From: Ryuthela nishihirai
Lineage: Eukaryota; Arthropoda; Arachnida; Araneae; Heptathelidae
Length of the DNA: 64,000 nucleotides
Assembly: GCA_038380435.1 (NCBI GenBank)
Contig: JAWZYU010000013.1
Coordinates: 60,662,946 to 60,726,945, forward strand
Direction of reading: 5' to 3'
In this document: one piece after another, positions 45,987 to 56,082 of the stretch
Layout: every line of letters starts with the position of its first letter
Position numbering within the stretch: the stretch's first letter is position 1
The notes under the pieces: model-generated
Told to the model about the DNA's origin: nothing
The model's database searches: none
Seen by the model: the letters and a program-made list of their open reading frames with translations, nothing else
Position numbers and translations under genes: made by a program

Positions 45987-46938
45987 TGTTCTGCGTAAAT
46001 TTGCATAGTTTGCGCAGAACGGTATTCAAGTTCCAGACTGCAGCTTCCTTTCCATCGGAGCGGCGCCATACGAGGGATTATCTCGAACGACCATTCCATT
46101 GATGCGCCACCTAGCTAAACCGACCATTTACCTGTTGGCAGCCAGCGTAATCTCGGGCAACGGTTACAAAGGGAAGCGTCCACGCCTCAGCGATACTCCT
46201 TTGAAGGAAAGAAGTATGACACCAGAACTGCTCCTGTCTGACAGCCCTGAGAGAGAATTCCCCCGGCTCACGCCACAGCAGACTCGTGAAGGACAGTCAT
46301 GTGGTTGTGGCCAAGGACATGGACTCTGGAAGTTTCTAATTTTCGTCCGGCACCCTATCGCACCCCCCCCCTGGGGGAGAGTTGAGAGAGCCAATGAGAA
46401 TGCTCCACGATAGCAATCTTACGTGACTATGAGGTGAGAGAGGATAGTTTTTGAGTCTTCTTCCTCTGGTGATGACTGAGAGAGGAGGGTAGATAGTTCG
46501 CTTACGATGGACTCGTAAAAGTTTAGCTTAGTAGAGAATGGGGCAGTTGAAGTAAAACGATGTGATCACGACAATCTACTGAATCTGTAAGTCTGTTGAG
46601 CATGTTTATGGAATTGAAATATTTGATTCTGAAATAATCCAATTTATGGAGTTGAATCAGTGATGCTTAACTTGTAAATAAATGTTTTTTTTTTGTGTTT
46701 GTAAGAAAATGTCTTTAACTGACTTTGCAGACTCCTTTTGTCTGGGGAGGATGACTTTGGTTCCCAGTGGGATACTGGGCCATTAATTAATTAATTAATA
46801 CTATACGATCACGGTAAAAACCAAATAGGGGACTAAGAAAATCCTTAATGTTAAGAGATATGTTTATCCTAAGTTATACCCTTATAACAGTTGGTACTGT
46901 GAGCAAGGATTATTATATTGGTTGGCCAGTATGAAACA
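45987..46938 (+). repeat. Right terminal repeat and end of the nested LTR element
   Basis: Begins TGTTCTGCGTAAATTTGC and forms a perfect GTTCTGCG/CGCAGAAC hairpin. 45987-46565 matches the left repeat. 46566-46938 has no partner at the left: it contains AATAAA (46679), an ATTAATTAATTAATTAAT run and a GTTGGTACTGTGAGCAAGG word before the AACA end. If the right side is a whole LTR of about 950 bp, the left one has lost its 3' third. Confidence 0.75.
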
Positions 46939-48224
46939 GCTGCAATAGCAATGGGCAACGTCTCCTACAGGTAAGTAAACTCAATGGATTCAGAATAACT
47001 AACACTTATTACAAACACAGCGACATACATTAGTACACATGGGTTTCACCCGATGGGTTGCTAACAATATGACTGATTATATATTAATTAACAGCAAATG
47101 GGCGAGTTCTGTTAGGAATACCAGGTGAGATAGGGGAGCTGAAATTGGATCTGACCATTACATTGTTAAAAGAGTCTTGCAACTCAAATTTAAAAAGTGT
47201 TGTGCAAGGGTTAAAAAATTTACTTTTAATACTGAAGCTCTGAAAGACCCAGTTATAGCTAAAGCTTACCATGATAGGTTACTTAGTCATTATGACAGTC
47301 ATGGTTTGCTTACTACTGAAGTTGAGGAAGAATGGGATCATTTTAATCAGGCTTTTTTGGACACTAATAGTACTCTTTTAGGAAAAAAGGAGGAGACGAC
47401 GCAGAATTATCTGAGTGATAAGGCATTTGAGCTTATTTCGGAAAGAAAGAACTGCAGGAATGCACTTAATCAATACCCTACTAGTCCTAATAGAAAGCAT
47501 TACAGAGACCTTAATAAACTCGTAAAGGATCAGTTAGCTGCTGATAAGAATCTTTGACTTGATGGTTTGGCTGACAAAGCCGAGGAAGCAGTTAGACAGC
47601 ACAACAGCAGAGAGCTGTACCAGATAGTTAATGTTTTTTGTGGTAGAAAACGAACAGGTATACAAGGATTGAAGGATAAACAAGGTAAGGTTATAGAAGG
47701 TGAGGATTCTGTCATGGCTAGGTGGGCTGAGCATTTCAGTGATGTTCTAAACAATGTAGTTAGTTCTACTCCCATTGTTTGCAATGATGATAGATGCACT
47801 GATGGCTTTAATGTTGGCCATATAACACAATCTTAAGTAATCTGAAGTCTCTTGGGCATTAGGTGGTTCAACGTTGTAACTAATGATGAGGTTAGGCAAA
47901 GGAGTTTGCAACCTCCTTTAAGCAGCATATTGTGCAGAGAGAGACTCATAGTTTGGTCATGTTGCCCGTATGAATAATTATAGATTGGAGAATAGGGTTA
48001 AGAACAGTGTGCCTAAAGGCTTCAAAAAGAGGGGGAGACCTAGGATGAGGTGGGCAGACAACGTCAAACAGGACCGTATTATAATTGGTGTGCAGTGGCC
48101 AGATGCAGTAGATGTAGCAAAGGACAGACTTGCTTGGAGAACTAAATTGCTCGGTCTGGTTGGACCTCCGTAGCCCATGGCTGCTTGATGATGATGATGA
48201 TGATGGTGATGGTGATCTCTTAAC

Positions 48225-48959
48225 TTGTTTTAATTAAATTTTATGTAGCCTGTTAAAAAATATTCCAGCGTTCATATCTCTTTGAATACGAAAAAATATT
48301 GTTTAAAATCGAGATTTTGAGATTTTATTATGAGATATTTTTCTTTAGATATATTTTTCTTTAAAAATCTCATAAAAGAAATTATTGAGCTCTGAATGCG
48401 ATTTTCTATTGTGATAACGTGGAACTGTTTACATTTTTCTTTCCAATACTTGTATATAATACAAAAGACTTTATTTTTTTCAAAGGATACTGAAGTATGC
48501 CCGCTTCCCCACCTGTTTTCATCCGTAAAAATAAAATTTAATTATTATATATTAGTTTAGAGTTTGTTAATAAAATATTTTTCATGTACAGTTGTAGATA
48601 CTTTTGCATATCCCATTTTCGACTGGACTACAATTCCACAGTGTCGGCAAAAAAAGCAGACAGCGAAACAGAGATATTCCTCAGAACGCATGACTCAAAT
48701 TTGGAATTATACAACTTTTTTGAAGGTCTTTTGTTAATTTGTTTGTAATATTAATATGTACTTTCGTTCTAACTACCCAGTAAATAAAATAAAATTATTT
48801 AAAATATATGTTTAACTTCTTCATGCGCTTCGGTCATTTTCTGTATCAATTGATGCAAGGCTACAGTATCCCCACAGTTTTTCCTAAAAAAGACGTAATG
48901 TACAGTACTAATTTCCAATAATATTTTATTTAAAAAGTATAGAATTTATTTCATTCATA
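48225..48959. other. AT-rich intronic DNA, nothing recognised
   Basis: No features supported. Confidence 0.5.
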
Positions 48960-49660
48960 GATTAGAAAACATCAACTACCGGATCTTCTATCCGGTCCAA
49001 TGATTTGAAATCATCGATTACCCGAAAGGCGTTCCGATTTAGTTGTAGTATTTCTTCTGGTAATTGTTTCCCCTACTGAAAAAGTAGTCACTGCAATGGG
49101 CAGACGTTTCACGGTAATATTTAGGGATGGGACTAATTTTCTGGGGTTGAAACCTATACAATAGACAAATTACGGTGAGATGAAGCTATAGATGAAGTTT
49201 GGAGGGTCTAGCTTTGACCGTCTGGAGGAGATGTCGAACAAACAGACAAAGACAATTGCTCTAAAATATATTATAGGTTTAAATAAATCATTTGTTTGCT
49301 CGTACACCAGTATATTTTATACTGCTCAATACACCATGTTACAGAAATATTTACTTTGAAAACTATAGAACTACCCGCATTCAATGATTCGGAAATATCA
49401 AGTACTGGAATAATGTTCGGTTACAATTATTCAGAAAAGTCAAAGAACCCCGTTGCGGTTTATTGATTTGGAAACGTAAAGGCTGGAACGGACTTCGGTT
49501 TAATTATTTGGAAACGTAAAGGTTGGAACGGACCTCAGTTTAATTATTTGAAAACGTAAGTCCCAGAACGGCTTTTCGGTTCACTGATTTGGAACTTACA
49601 AACGGATTTAACGGATTTGGAACTTACAAATACACTAACCGGAACGGCGTTCCGACTAAA
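48960..49660. repeat. Degenerate tandem repeat field
   Basis: About 40-45-bp units of the type ATTTGGAAACGTAAAGG..GGAACGGACTTCGGTTTAATT occur at least three to four times between 49450 and 49620. More decayed relatives lie at 48970-49040 and 49370-49440 (..GATTTGAAATCATCGATTAC, GATTCGGAAATATCAAG). GGCGTTCCGA followed by an AAAAAGT block occurs at about 49028 and 49643. Non-coding. Confidence 0.6.
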
Positions 49661-50638
49661 TTTCAGCAATTCTTTAATAATTGCTTTCCTTATTCAAAAA
49701 GTCACACTTAGCCACTGATGTTTTAGCATTTCCAATAGTATGTTCCAGCTGCTAAATAATATGCACAAAATGATTAAAATGTGCTGGATGTTACTTTTCA
49801 TTACTGGATAATCTTTTTAATGTAGCAACTGAAACGGAAAGAATGAATTGGTACTTGACGATTTCATTAAAAAAACTATGGAGCCAGAAATTACTTTCAT
49901 CGTTTTTAATGTTTTGTGCTCAACGTTCGTAAGAAAATTTCTTATACTTTTAATTCAAAGCTAATGCTGAAATGAATTACCTCTAAACTTACCGAAGATA
50001 TTATTCCAAATCCCGCTAAAATCTAGAAAAAATATTAATTGGATGGGAGATGACGAAATTAGGAAAGAGATGTCGATGATGACCCTGATCTGCAGCTTCA
50101 ATGTATGCAATTTACTTTTTATTGGATTACGATCAGAGGACTGCATAGCTTGATAGACGTTTATGAAGTATTTCAAAACTACACTGCCCCCACAAGGAAA
50201 GCGCATTTTTCATCTTCTCAAAATACGCCATCAGCATCTTATAAATGATAGCCATCATAGAATGTAATAAAAGTAATTTTTTACATCATGTAATATTTTT
50301 TTTCATTAATGAAACAGAGTAGCAAACAAATATGAAAGTACTTGATGTATAATTGCAATAGAAAAATATAAATTAAATATATGTAATAAAAATTAAAAAA
50401 TATATATAAATAAATAATATATCGAAGAAGTGAACAAAAATGGAAGGTGAAATTGTGAGATAAATAAAACAAAATTTTAATTTTTAAAATTTGAAATTAT
50501 TCTACTCTTATAAAATGCATATGAATATCACAAATTTCCACAGGCATATTTAAACAATAAACAGGACAGTAATTATATAACTTTAAACAGTTATGCATTA
50601 AATGAATAACTGCAACATTCAAATCAACAAAGGTATAC
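49661..50638. other. AT-rich intronic DNA next to a dynein exon, nothing recognised
   Basis: No features supported. Confidence 0.5.
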
Positions 50639-50794
50639 CATTTTTTTCCCTAATGGAGGTCCATAAACACCTTTCCTTCTTTTATCTAGTTTTCCCATTA
50701 TAATGTCTTGTGTCTGATTAGCACTAGTTTGAGCAGAAAAGTTTATCATCAATGGCTTATAAACTTCGCTGTTTATTCTGTTAAGCAGAAAATC
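50639..50794 (-). CDS. Axonemal dynein heavy chain, internal exon (AAA3, first of four visible)
   Basis: An internal exon of 156 nt (52 codons, phase 0 at both ends) on the minus strand. It has a TTTCAG acceptor just above 50794 and a GTATAC donor just below 50639. The translation runs from DFLLNRIN through [14 protein letters not shown] to [15 protein letters not shown]. That is the strongly conserved stretch between Walker A and Walker B of the third AAA+ module in axonemal dynein heavy chains, the motors of the ciliary inner arms. Its last residue joins directly to the [10 protein letters not shown] of the exon at 25238. The wording is closest to the single-headed inner-arm DNAH3/7/12 group, from memory of the family. 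No stop or frameshift is seen. The preceding Walker A exon (GPTGTGK) was not found between 50800 and 64000, so it lies outside the window or was missed. Confidence 0.93.
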
Positions 50795-51840
50795 CTGAAA
50801 TTAATAATAAAACAAGAGTTTAAAAAACATGCTTTCAGAAGAAGTTTAAAAAATGCAAAAACCTAAAATCGCTAACATGATAAAATGACAGTTGTTTACG
50901 ATAAATACGATAATAATGTAGTATAACAGTTATAGCCTTATGTCAAAAAAAAAAGGTTTTGTGCGAACATATGGCTTGCAATATTTTTCGTTGGATTCAT
51001 AATAATGACCTAGCGGACAACTTGAAAACAAATCTGGGAGAGAATAAGTCTAAGGAGTATAGAAAGTAGCATTTTCATATTTTTTTTTACGTCGCTTCTA
51101 CTGTATTGGGTCGATTACTTCGAAACTTGTATCAAAAGAAAGATAATTAAATGGAAATATATAATCAGAATTTATATTTTAAAAACAGAAATATTTACCT
51201 CAACCTTGAAAATTGTAAATTACTTTTATTTACAAGACACTGAGAAGTTATTTTTTCTCGATAGTAGGCAGTACTTACAGCGAAAACAAAAGAACAAAAG
51301 AAAGGGAGAGAAATGGTGCATTACATACAAATCAATACCAAGTTCATTAAAATAGAATCAGCAGAAACAAGTTATCATAATAAACGTAATACTCCTTTCT
51401 TATTATTCTTTAATCTAATTTTCCGAATGGCTCTTGCCTGTAAAAACTACCGACGACAGGACTCCGCATTTAGATCAGTGATCACCTCACAATTATGTTG
51501 TAATGGTGAATCAGGGATTTGTAAGATGTCAGCAGCATAAAATTTAATCTAATTCCGTCGTCCACTCATAATGGTCAGACGGTGAAACACACAGTAAACA
51601 GTACCTTTCCAGCAGATAATGTGTTAAAATTTTGAAAGTTTATTTCCGTATATTATGTATTATTTTTTTAATTCTTTTCTGATCACTGATAAAATATTGA
51701 AATACGTTATATAGATTGCAAAAGCATTCTTATTTTATATCCCGCAATAGTTCGATTTACTCCTAGATAAGGAGCTGCCCGTCATTAGGGACCAGAGGGG
51801 ACAGGCTCCACCAAACATTTCTGTAAAAAAAATATATATA
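50795..51840. other. AT-rich intronic DNA, nothing recognised
   Basis: Immediately upstream of the first visible dynein exon. No further exon (for example the AAA3 P-loop) was recognised. Confidence 0.5.
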
Positions 51841-53339
51841 CAGGGTGATTCAGTTAAGCGTGTACAAACTTCTTGGAGGGGTAGGTTGCACAAAGATGAA
51901 TCGGAATCATATAGCAATGCAGGGTCGGTAACGGCATCTTCACGTAGTAGATGGCGTTATTCGATGTGGTAGGTGGCATTGTACGGCCGCGGGACTGCAC
52001 AATGTCCTCGCGGGTAACCGTTATTCGCGAACCGCCCGCAGAGGTAGTAGGATGGCCGATTACACAAACGCGGAGTTGGCCGATATGCATCTCGCATACG
52101 GGGCTGCGGACTGCAACGAGCGAGCCGCTGTGCGAGTGTACCAGAAACGGTACCTCAATGAGGCGTACTCCCAAACACCAGATGTTTGCACGGCTGCATC
52201 AGAGGTTATGTGACACTGGTTCCTTCCAGAGAACCTGCCAGGAGTCGGAACGATGGGCCCGGACCCCTGAGATGGAGGAGAATGTGCTACGTCATATAGA
52301 AGACACTCCAAGTGCCAGTCTCGAACAATCGCCCACTGGGTCGGTCTTTCCCAATCCACCGTATGGAGGATTATGCACGATAACCAATTGCATCCATATA
52401 ATGTGCAGCGCGTCCAGACACTGAAGCCTGAGGATTACCCACAGCGCATTGCATTTGCGCAATGGTACCTGCAGAAGAGTGCGGCAGAACTCCAATTTCC
52501 TGCTTCTGTGCTGTTCACAGACGAGGCATGCTTTACACGGGGAGGTAGCTTCAATGCACATAACGCACATGCATGGGCGGTGGAGAACCATGGGGGTTCT
52601 CCACCGCCCATGCTACACGAACACGTGCAGCACAAAACCGTTTTGCTGTATATGTTTGGTCTGGCATTGTCGGGGACCACTTAATAGGCCCATACCTCAT
52701 GCCTGTTCATCTGGACGGAAGGAGTTACCGGATATTTCTGGAGGACGTCTTGCCAGAACTTTTTGATGAACAACAGGTCCCTTGGTCGCTGCTCCGTGCA
52801 ATGTAGTTCCAGCACGATGGAGCCCCCGCCCATTTCAGCCATGAAGTTCGTCAAAACTTAAACGTGACATTTGGACAACAGTGGATCGGGCGTGCTGTCC
52901 CGTTCATTGGGCTGCAAGATCGCCGGACCTATCATGCCTTAACTACTTCTTCTGGGGTTACATCAAAGGACTGGTGTTCGACACCCCCGTTGAAAGTGCT
53001 GATGACCTTGTCGCACGCATCTCGGTAGCTACCTCGGAAGTCCGAGATACGCCAAGAATCTTCCAGAATGTACGTGATTCCATGCGCCGATGATGTCAGG
53101 CCTGTGTTCCAGCTCGTGGTCGCAACTTCGAACACTTTCTGTGACCTCTGTGCATTTCGCAAATGTACCTATTGTGATTAATAAAAAGCATTTTGTTCAC
53201 TTACGTACTGCTCTTTCATTCACGTCCTCTTTGTACACTAGCACATGTTGATGCCGTTACCGACCCTGCATTGCTATATGATTTCGATTCGTCTTTGTGA
53301 AACCTACCCCTCCCAGAAGTTTGTACACACTTAACTGAA
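51841..53339 (+). mobile_element. Mariner-superfamily element with DUF4817-type transposase, near full length
   Basis: About 1.5 kb with inverted termini of about 95 bp (51841-51936, starting CAGGGTGATTCAGTTAAGCG; 53251-53339). The right end lacks its last seven or so bases. The transposase starts at 52052 (MADYTNAELADMHLAYGAAD, the DUF4817 helix-turn-helix type). A frameshift lies near 52200, then RTPEMEENVLRHIEDTPSAS, HDNQLHPYNVQRVQTLKPED, SVLFTDEACFTRGG (first catalytic Asp), an inverted duplication, FQHDGAPAHFS (second Asp) and SPDLSCLNYFFWGYIKGL, where the third Asp of the family is Asn. It ends at 53093. Broken frame and lost catalytic residue mean it is dead. Confidence 0.9.
52571..52613. 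repeat. Perfect hairpin inside the mariner transposase
   Basis: 19-bp arms (GCATGGGCGGTGGAGAACC and its complement) around a 5-nt loop. The right arm is not expected at this point of the transposase and shifts its reading, so it is a local inverted duplication. Confidence 0.9.
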
Positions 53340-53459
53340 TATATGCTAAAATATTAAACTCCGAATTAGAGTAAATAGTAAAAAAAATATTTAATACGAA
53401 TATTTGTTTTCTAAAATATCTTGCTCATTTTATTTCATTTGAATAAGCATTTAGTGAAG

Positions 53460-54684
53460 TAATAACTCCAAACTGTCTTGCGTCGCCTTAATTATAAATA
53501 CGAGATATTAAGGGGCAAGCTTTTTTTTCGTTAAACAAAAGAAATTCTTCTGAACTGTAGATTAGTAGATTGTCACTCGGTTTGATACTAAATCCATGTC
53601 CTTTTCGGAAGTCAAGGCCTAAAACATGTTCATCGTAGATGTCAGTGAAATAAACAGGATGGCATATAAGGCAGCTACCAACTCTGATGTTAAGTTCTAT
53701 CTTTCCATGGACTTTAGTACGATCTGTAGTGACTGTCCCTAGAGTTATCTTTGACTGTCTAGAATACTAGTTACGTGGTGGTGTTATCTTCTTTACTATA
53801 TCAAGTCTGTATATGGTCATATTAGCACAGTGAATGAAGTGCCTTGTAGCATGGTAGTAGCTACTATGCTACAACACATTTCATTCACTCTACTATCAGC
53901 TAACAAACCATTGTACCTATCATGCAGTGCAGAAACGTTCAGGCACCCTCCCCTGAGGCCAACCAATAAACAGTCAGCATTTCCTTTCTCGTCGGTTACA
54001 CTACTTTTGTTGTCTGTTAGAAGGACTTAAATTTCTCATTATTATTGCAGTTGGCTCGATTATGTCCAGTTTTATACCAGTTCTAACACTGAAGTTCTCT
54101 AAACATCTTTTGGTCATTTAGAGGGAGGAAAGCTGGAGCTTTCGTATTTCAGGCGTATAACACAGCTGACTTCAATGATTCGCAGTCCAGCATTCTCAGA
54201 CGTTGTTCAATTTCAGGTTCGGTAACAGCATGAATAAAATGTTACTGGGCCAAGCTATCCTGGTTATGTGGAGGAGAGTTACTATAGGCTGATCTAGTCA
54301 GGCGTTCATTATCACTGGCAGTTCTTGTAGTCTCAACACTATTCTGTATTCGATGTTTGAACTGCGTTATATAACCTTGTTTCAAATAACTATCACCTAA
54401 TCTAAACTCTAAGGATACTAAACTGTGATAATCAAGTCGTTTCTCTTCTGTGATAGTTTCCAAAGTCTCTGTGTAGAATTTCGTAGAGAACCTGCAAGGA
54501 AACTGGTGCTATTGTGCTCATTCCACCCATTGTCTCTAGCGGTAACTTCGATTTGGGTTTGCAACACTTCCCAAGAAAATTGACCGTCATAAGCGGAAGG
54601 CTTAGTGGTTCTTTTTATAACAGGTGTATGCACAATATTATCACTAACATTACTAATACAACTAGAACAAGAATATACAACTAG
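53460..54684 (-). pseudogene. Gypsy-type gag and protease remnant
   Basis: Minus strand, read from 54684 down. A gag block has PSAYDGQFSWEVLQTQIEVT and ARDNGWNEHNSTSFLAGSLR, then LEFRLGDSYLKQGYITQFKH, then FIHAVTEPEIEQRLRMLDCE. A degraded Cys-rich stretch lies near 53950-54030. A retropepsin-like tail (about 53500-53770) has TVTTDRTKVHGKIELNI, CHPVYFTDIYDEHVLGLDF and a GHGF block. These match the gag and protease order of arthropod Gypsy elements. Frames are broken, no LTRs are seen, and RT and integrase are absent. Confidence 0.75.
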
Positions 54685-56075
54685 AACATTAAAAAAGCAT
54701 TCGATACGGTAAATCATCAAAAATTAATACAAAAATTACAAGCTGCTGGAGTTAGAGGAGTGGCATTGAATAGGTTTCGCAGTTATTTAGCTAACAGAAG
54801 GCAAAGAGTAAAAATAAAAGATACATACAGTGCTTGGACTAAAGTTGAATACGGAGTGCCCCAGGGATCTGTTCTGGGTCCCTTATTATTTATTATTTAC
54901 ATTAATGATCTAGATTCCATTAACCTAACAGGTAAAATAACTATTTTTGCTGACGACACTTGCCTGACATATACTGGTTCTGATTCTTCGATTATTTTTA
55001 AACAAGCAAATAGTGATATAGAATTAATTAGAAACTGGACCACGAGTAATTTTTTAACAATTAATCTGACAAAGACAAATGCAGTTTATTTCTACTTAAA
55101 GAAAAATAGTTCTGTTACAGATATTTTGCACCGCAATCAATTGAAATATCATGATACGAATTGTTCATCGAAAAATCACTGTAATTGTCCTCAAATTCCT
55201 TTTGTGCCGTCAGTGAAATATTTAGGTATTTGGATTGATGCAGGCCTAACTTGGAAAGTGCATGTAACATGGGTTAAAAAGAAGGTCATCCATAACCTGG
55301 CCCGCTTATATCTTGTAAGACATTTAGTTTCATTTAAATTTATGTGTACACTATATTATGCATTAATCCATTCTCAACTAACATATGGTATAAAATCTTG
55401 GGGAGGCATGTATTTTAATATGTTTAAACAACTTTTAGTGCTGCAAAAGAGATTTATTCGCTTATTAACTAAAAGCCCAAAAACGCAACCTTCATTACCT
55501 TTGTTTCGAGAAGCAGGAATTTTGCCTTTACGCTATGATTATTTTTTCGAAATAATTAAATACTTTTACTTTAGAAATGATAGCATTAAAACTGACACGA
55601 ATAATTACCAATTACGACGAGATAAAAACATAAATTATGAAATTCCTGCATTACATAAGGAAATTTTTAGGCACTATTATTTGTATTTAGCACCGAAATT
55701 TCTTTCCTCTCTCCCAGTCAGCATGAAAAATATCACGATTTATCATTTGTTTTCTAAAGTTCTCAAGAAATACATTTTGAAACTGGATGATGTTGAAACT
55801 TTTTTGCATTAATCTACTATAACTGTTATATGTAACATGGATACTGAATGTTTCTGACTTTCTGACTTTCACACTTCTGGATTACTAGAAATTTTTTGTT
55901 TTGAGTTGTTTTCGTTTTTTCTGTGTATTATTCAATGTGACGACTGATGTTTTCAATTGAAATTGTTTCTCTATTGAGATCTCACGAACGAGCCTGCTCT
56001 TGTGAGACTTGAAAAGTTTTTGTATACTGTAAAACATTATCTGAAATAAAAATTATCTTATCTTATCTTATATTT
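54685..56075 (+). mobile_element. Jockey/CR1-like non-LTR element, 5'-truncated, RT still open
   Basis: An uninterrupted frame runs from about 54685 (NIKKAFDTVNHQKL) to the stop at 55812, about 375 codons. It contains GVPQGSVLGPLLFIIYINDL, the catalytic block ITIFADDTCLTYTG (FADD intact), VKYLGIWIDAGLTW (thumb-like), and the C-terminal SQLTYGIKSWGG and LLVLQKRFIR motifs typical of this clade. The endonuclease and the first RT blocks are missing. The 3' UTR ends in a TTATC repeat (about 56050-56074), a usual tail of such elements. The open frame suggests a young insertion. It starts right beside the antisense Gypsy remnant. Confidence 0.92.
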
Positions 56076-56082
56076 CTATATT

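Larger units (their letters stand above)
40978..46938 (+). mobile_element. LTR-type retroelement, 5.96 kb, nested, without pol
   Basis: Inserted in the RTE endonuclease. The host reads GGTA-GCTG before 40978 and GCTG-CAAT after 46938, a 4-bp target duplication. The element begins TGTTCTGCG and ends GTATGAAACA, i.e. TGTT..AACA ends. The first roughly 580 bp (40978-41557) recur at 45987-46565 with a few percent difference. After that the two ends differ, and the right end runs on to 46938 with AATAAA at 46679. The interior holds small open frames (42495-44349) but no reverse transcriptase, integrase or protease that I can see. It was probably mobilised in trans or is rearranged. Confidence 0.75.
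39801..48212 (+). mobile_element. RTE-like non-LTR copy with target duplication, carrying a nested LTR element
   Basis: Flanked by the 12-bp duplication TGATCTCTTAAC (39789-39800 and 48213-48224), so both ends are real. The 5' UTR (39801-40490) is followed by the endonuclease (GSWNVRILHRDFLLMSSHKN relic, LQETRR, GLLLSRHASDALLGYE, CCYAPTEDADDDQKDRFYGQ, GDFNAKVG). The copy is cut at 40977 by the LTR element and resumes at 46943. It continues through LHKNAIDYI-type and linker blocks (47041-47557) to ARWAEHFSDVLNNV (47567-47836). It then jumps at about 47836 straight to the C-terminal LGIRWFN region (47850-48173), so the whole RT core is deleted. It ends with (GATGAT)n at 48187-48212. Confidence 0.93.
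25239..50638 (-). other. Giant intron of the dynein gene (about 25.4 kb)
   Basis: This stretch lies between two exons whose encoded residues are directly adjacent in the protein (GKKM|VVFVDD), so it must be one intron. It holds four RTE insertions or fragments, two Tc1 relics, a full-length-looking Tc1 copy, about eight SINE copies, a palindromic MITE and a nested LTR element. No other host exon was recognised in it on either strand. Confidence 0.85.

Noticed and set aside
51951..52424. 157-codon plus-strand frame in the mariner element
   Set aside because: Only its middle (RLHQRLCDTGSFQRT.., TPEMEENVLRHIEDTPSAS) is transposase. The first part is out of frame with the real start at 52052, so it is not a separate gene.
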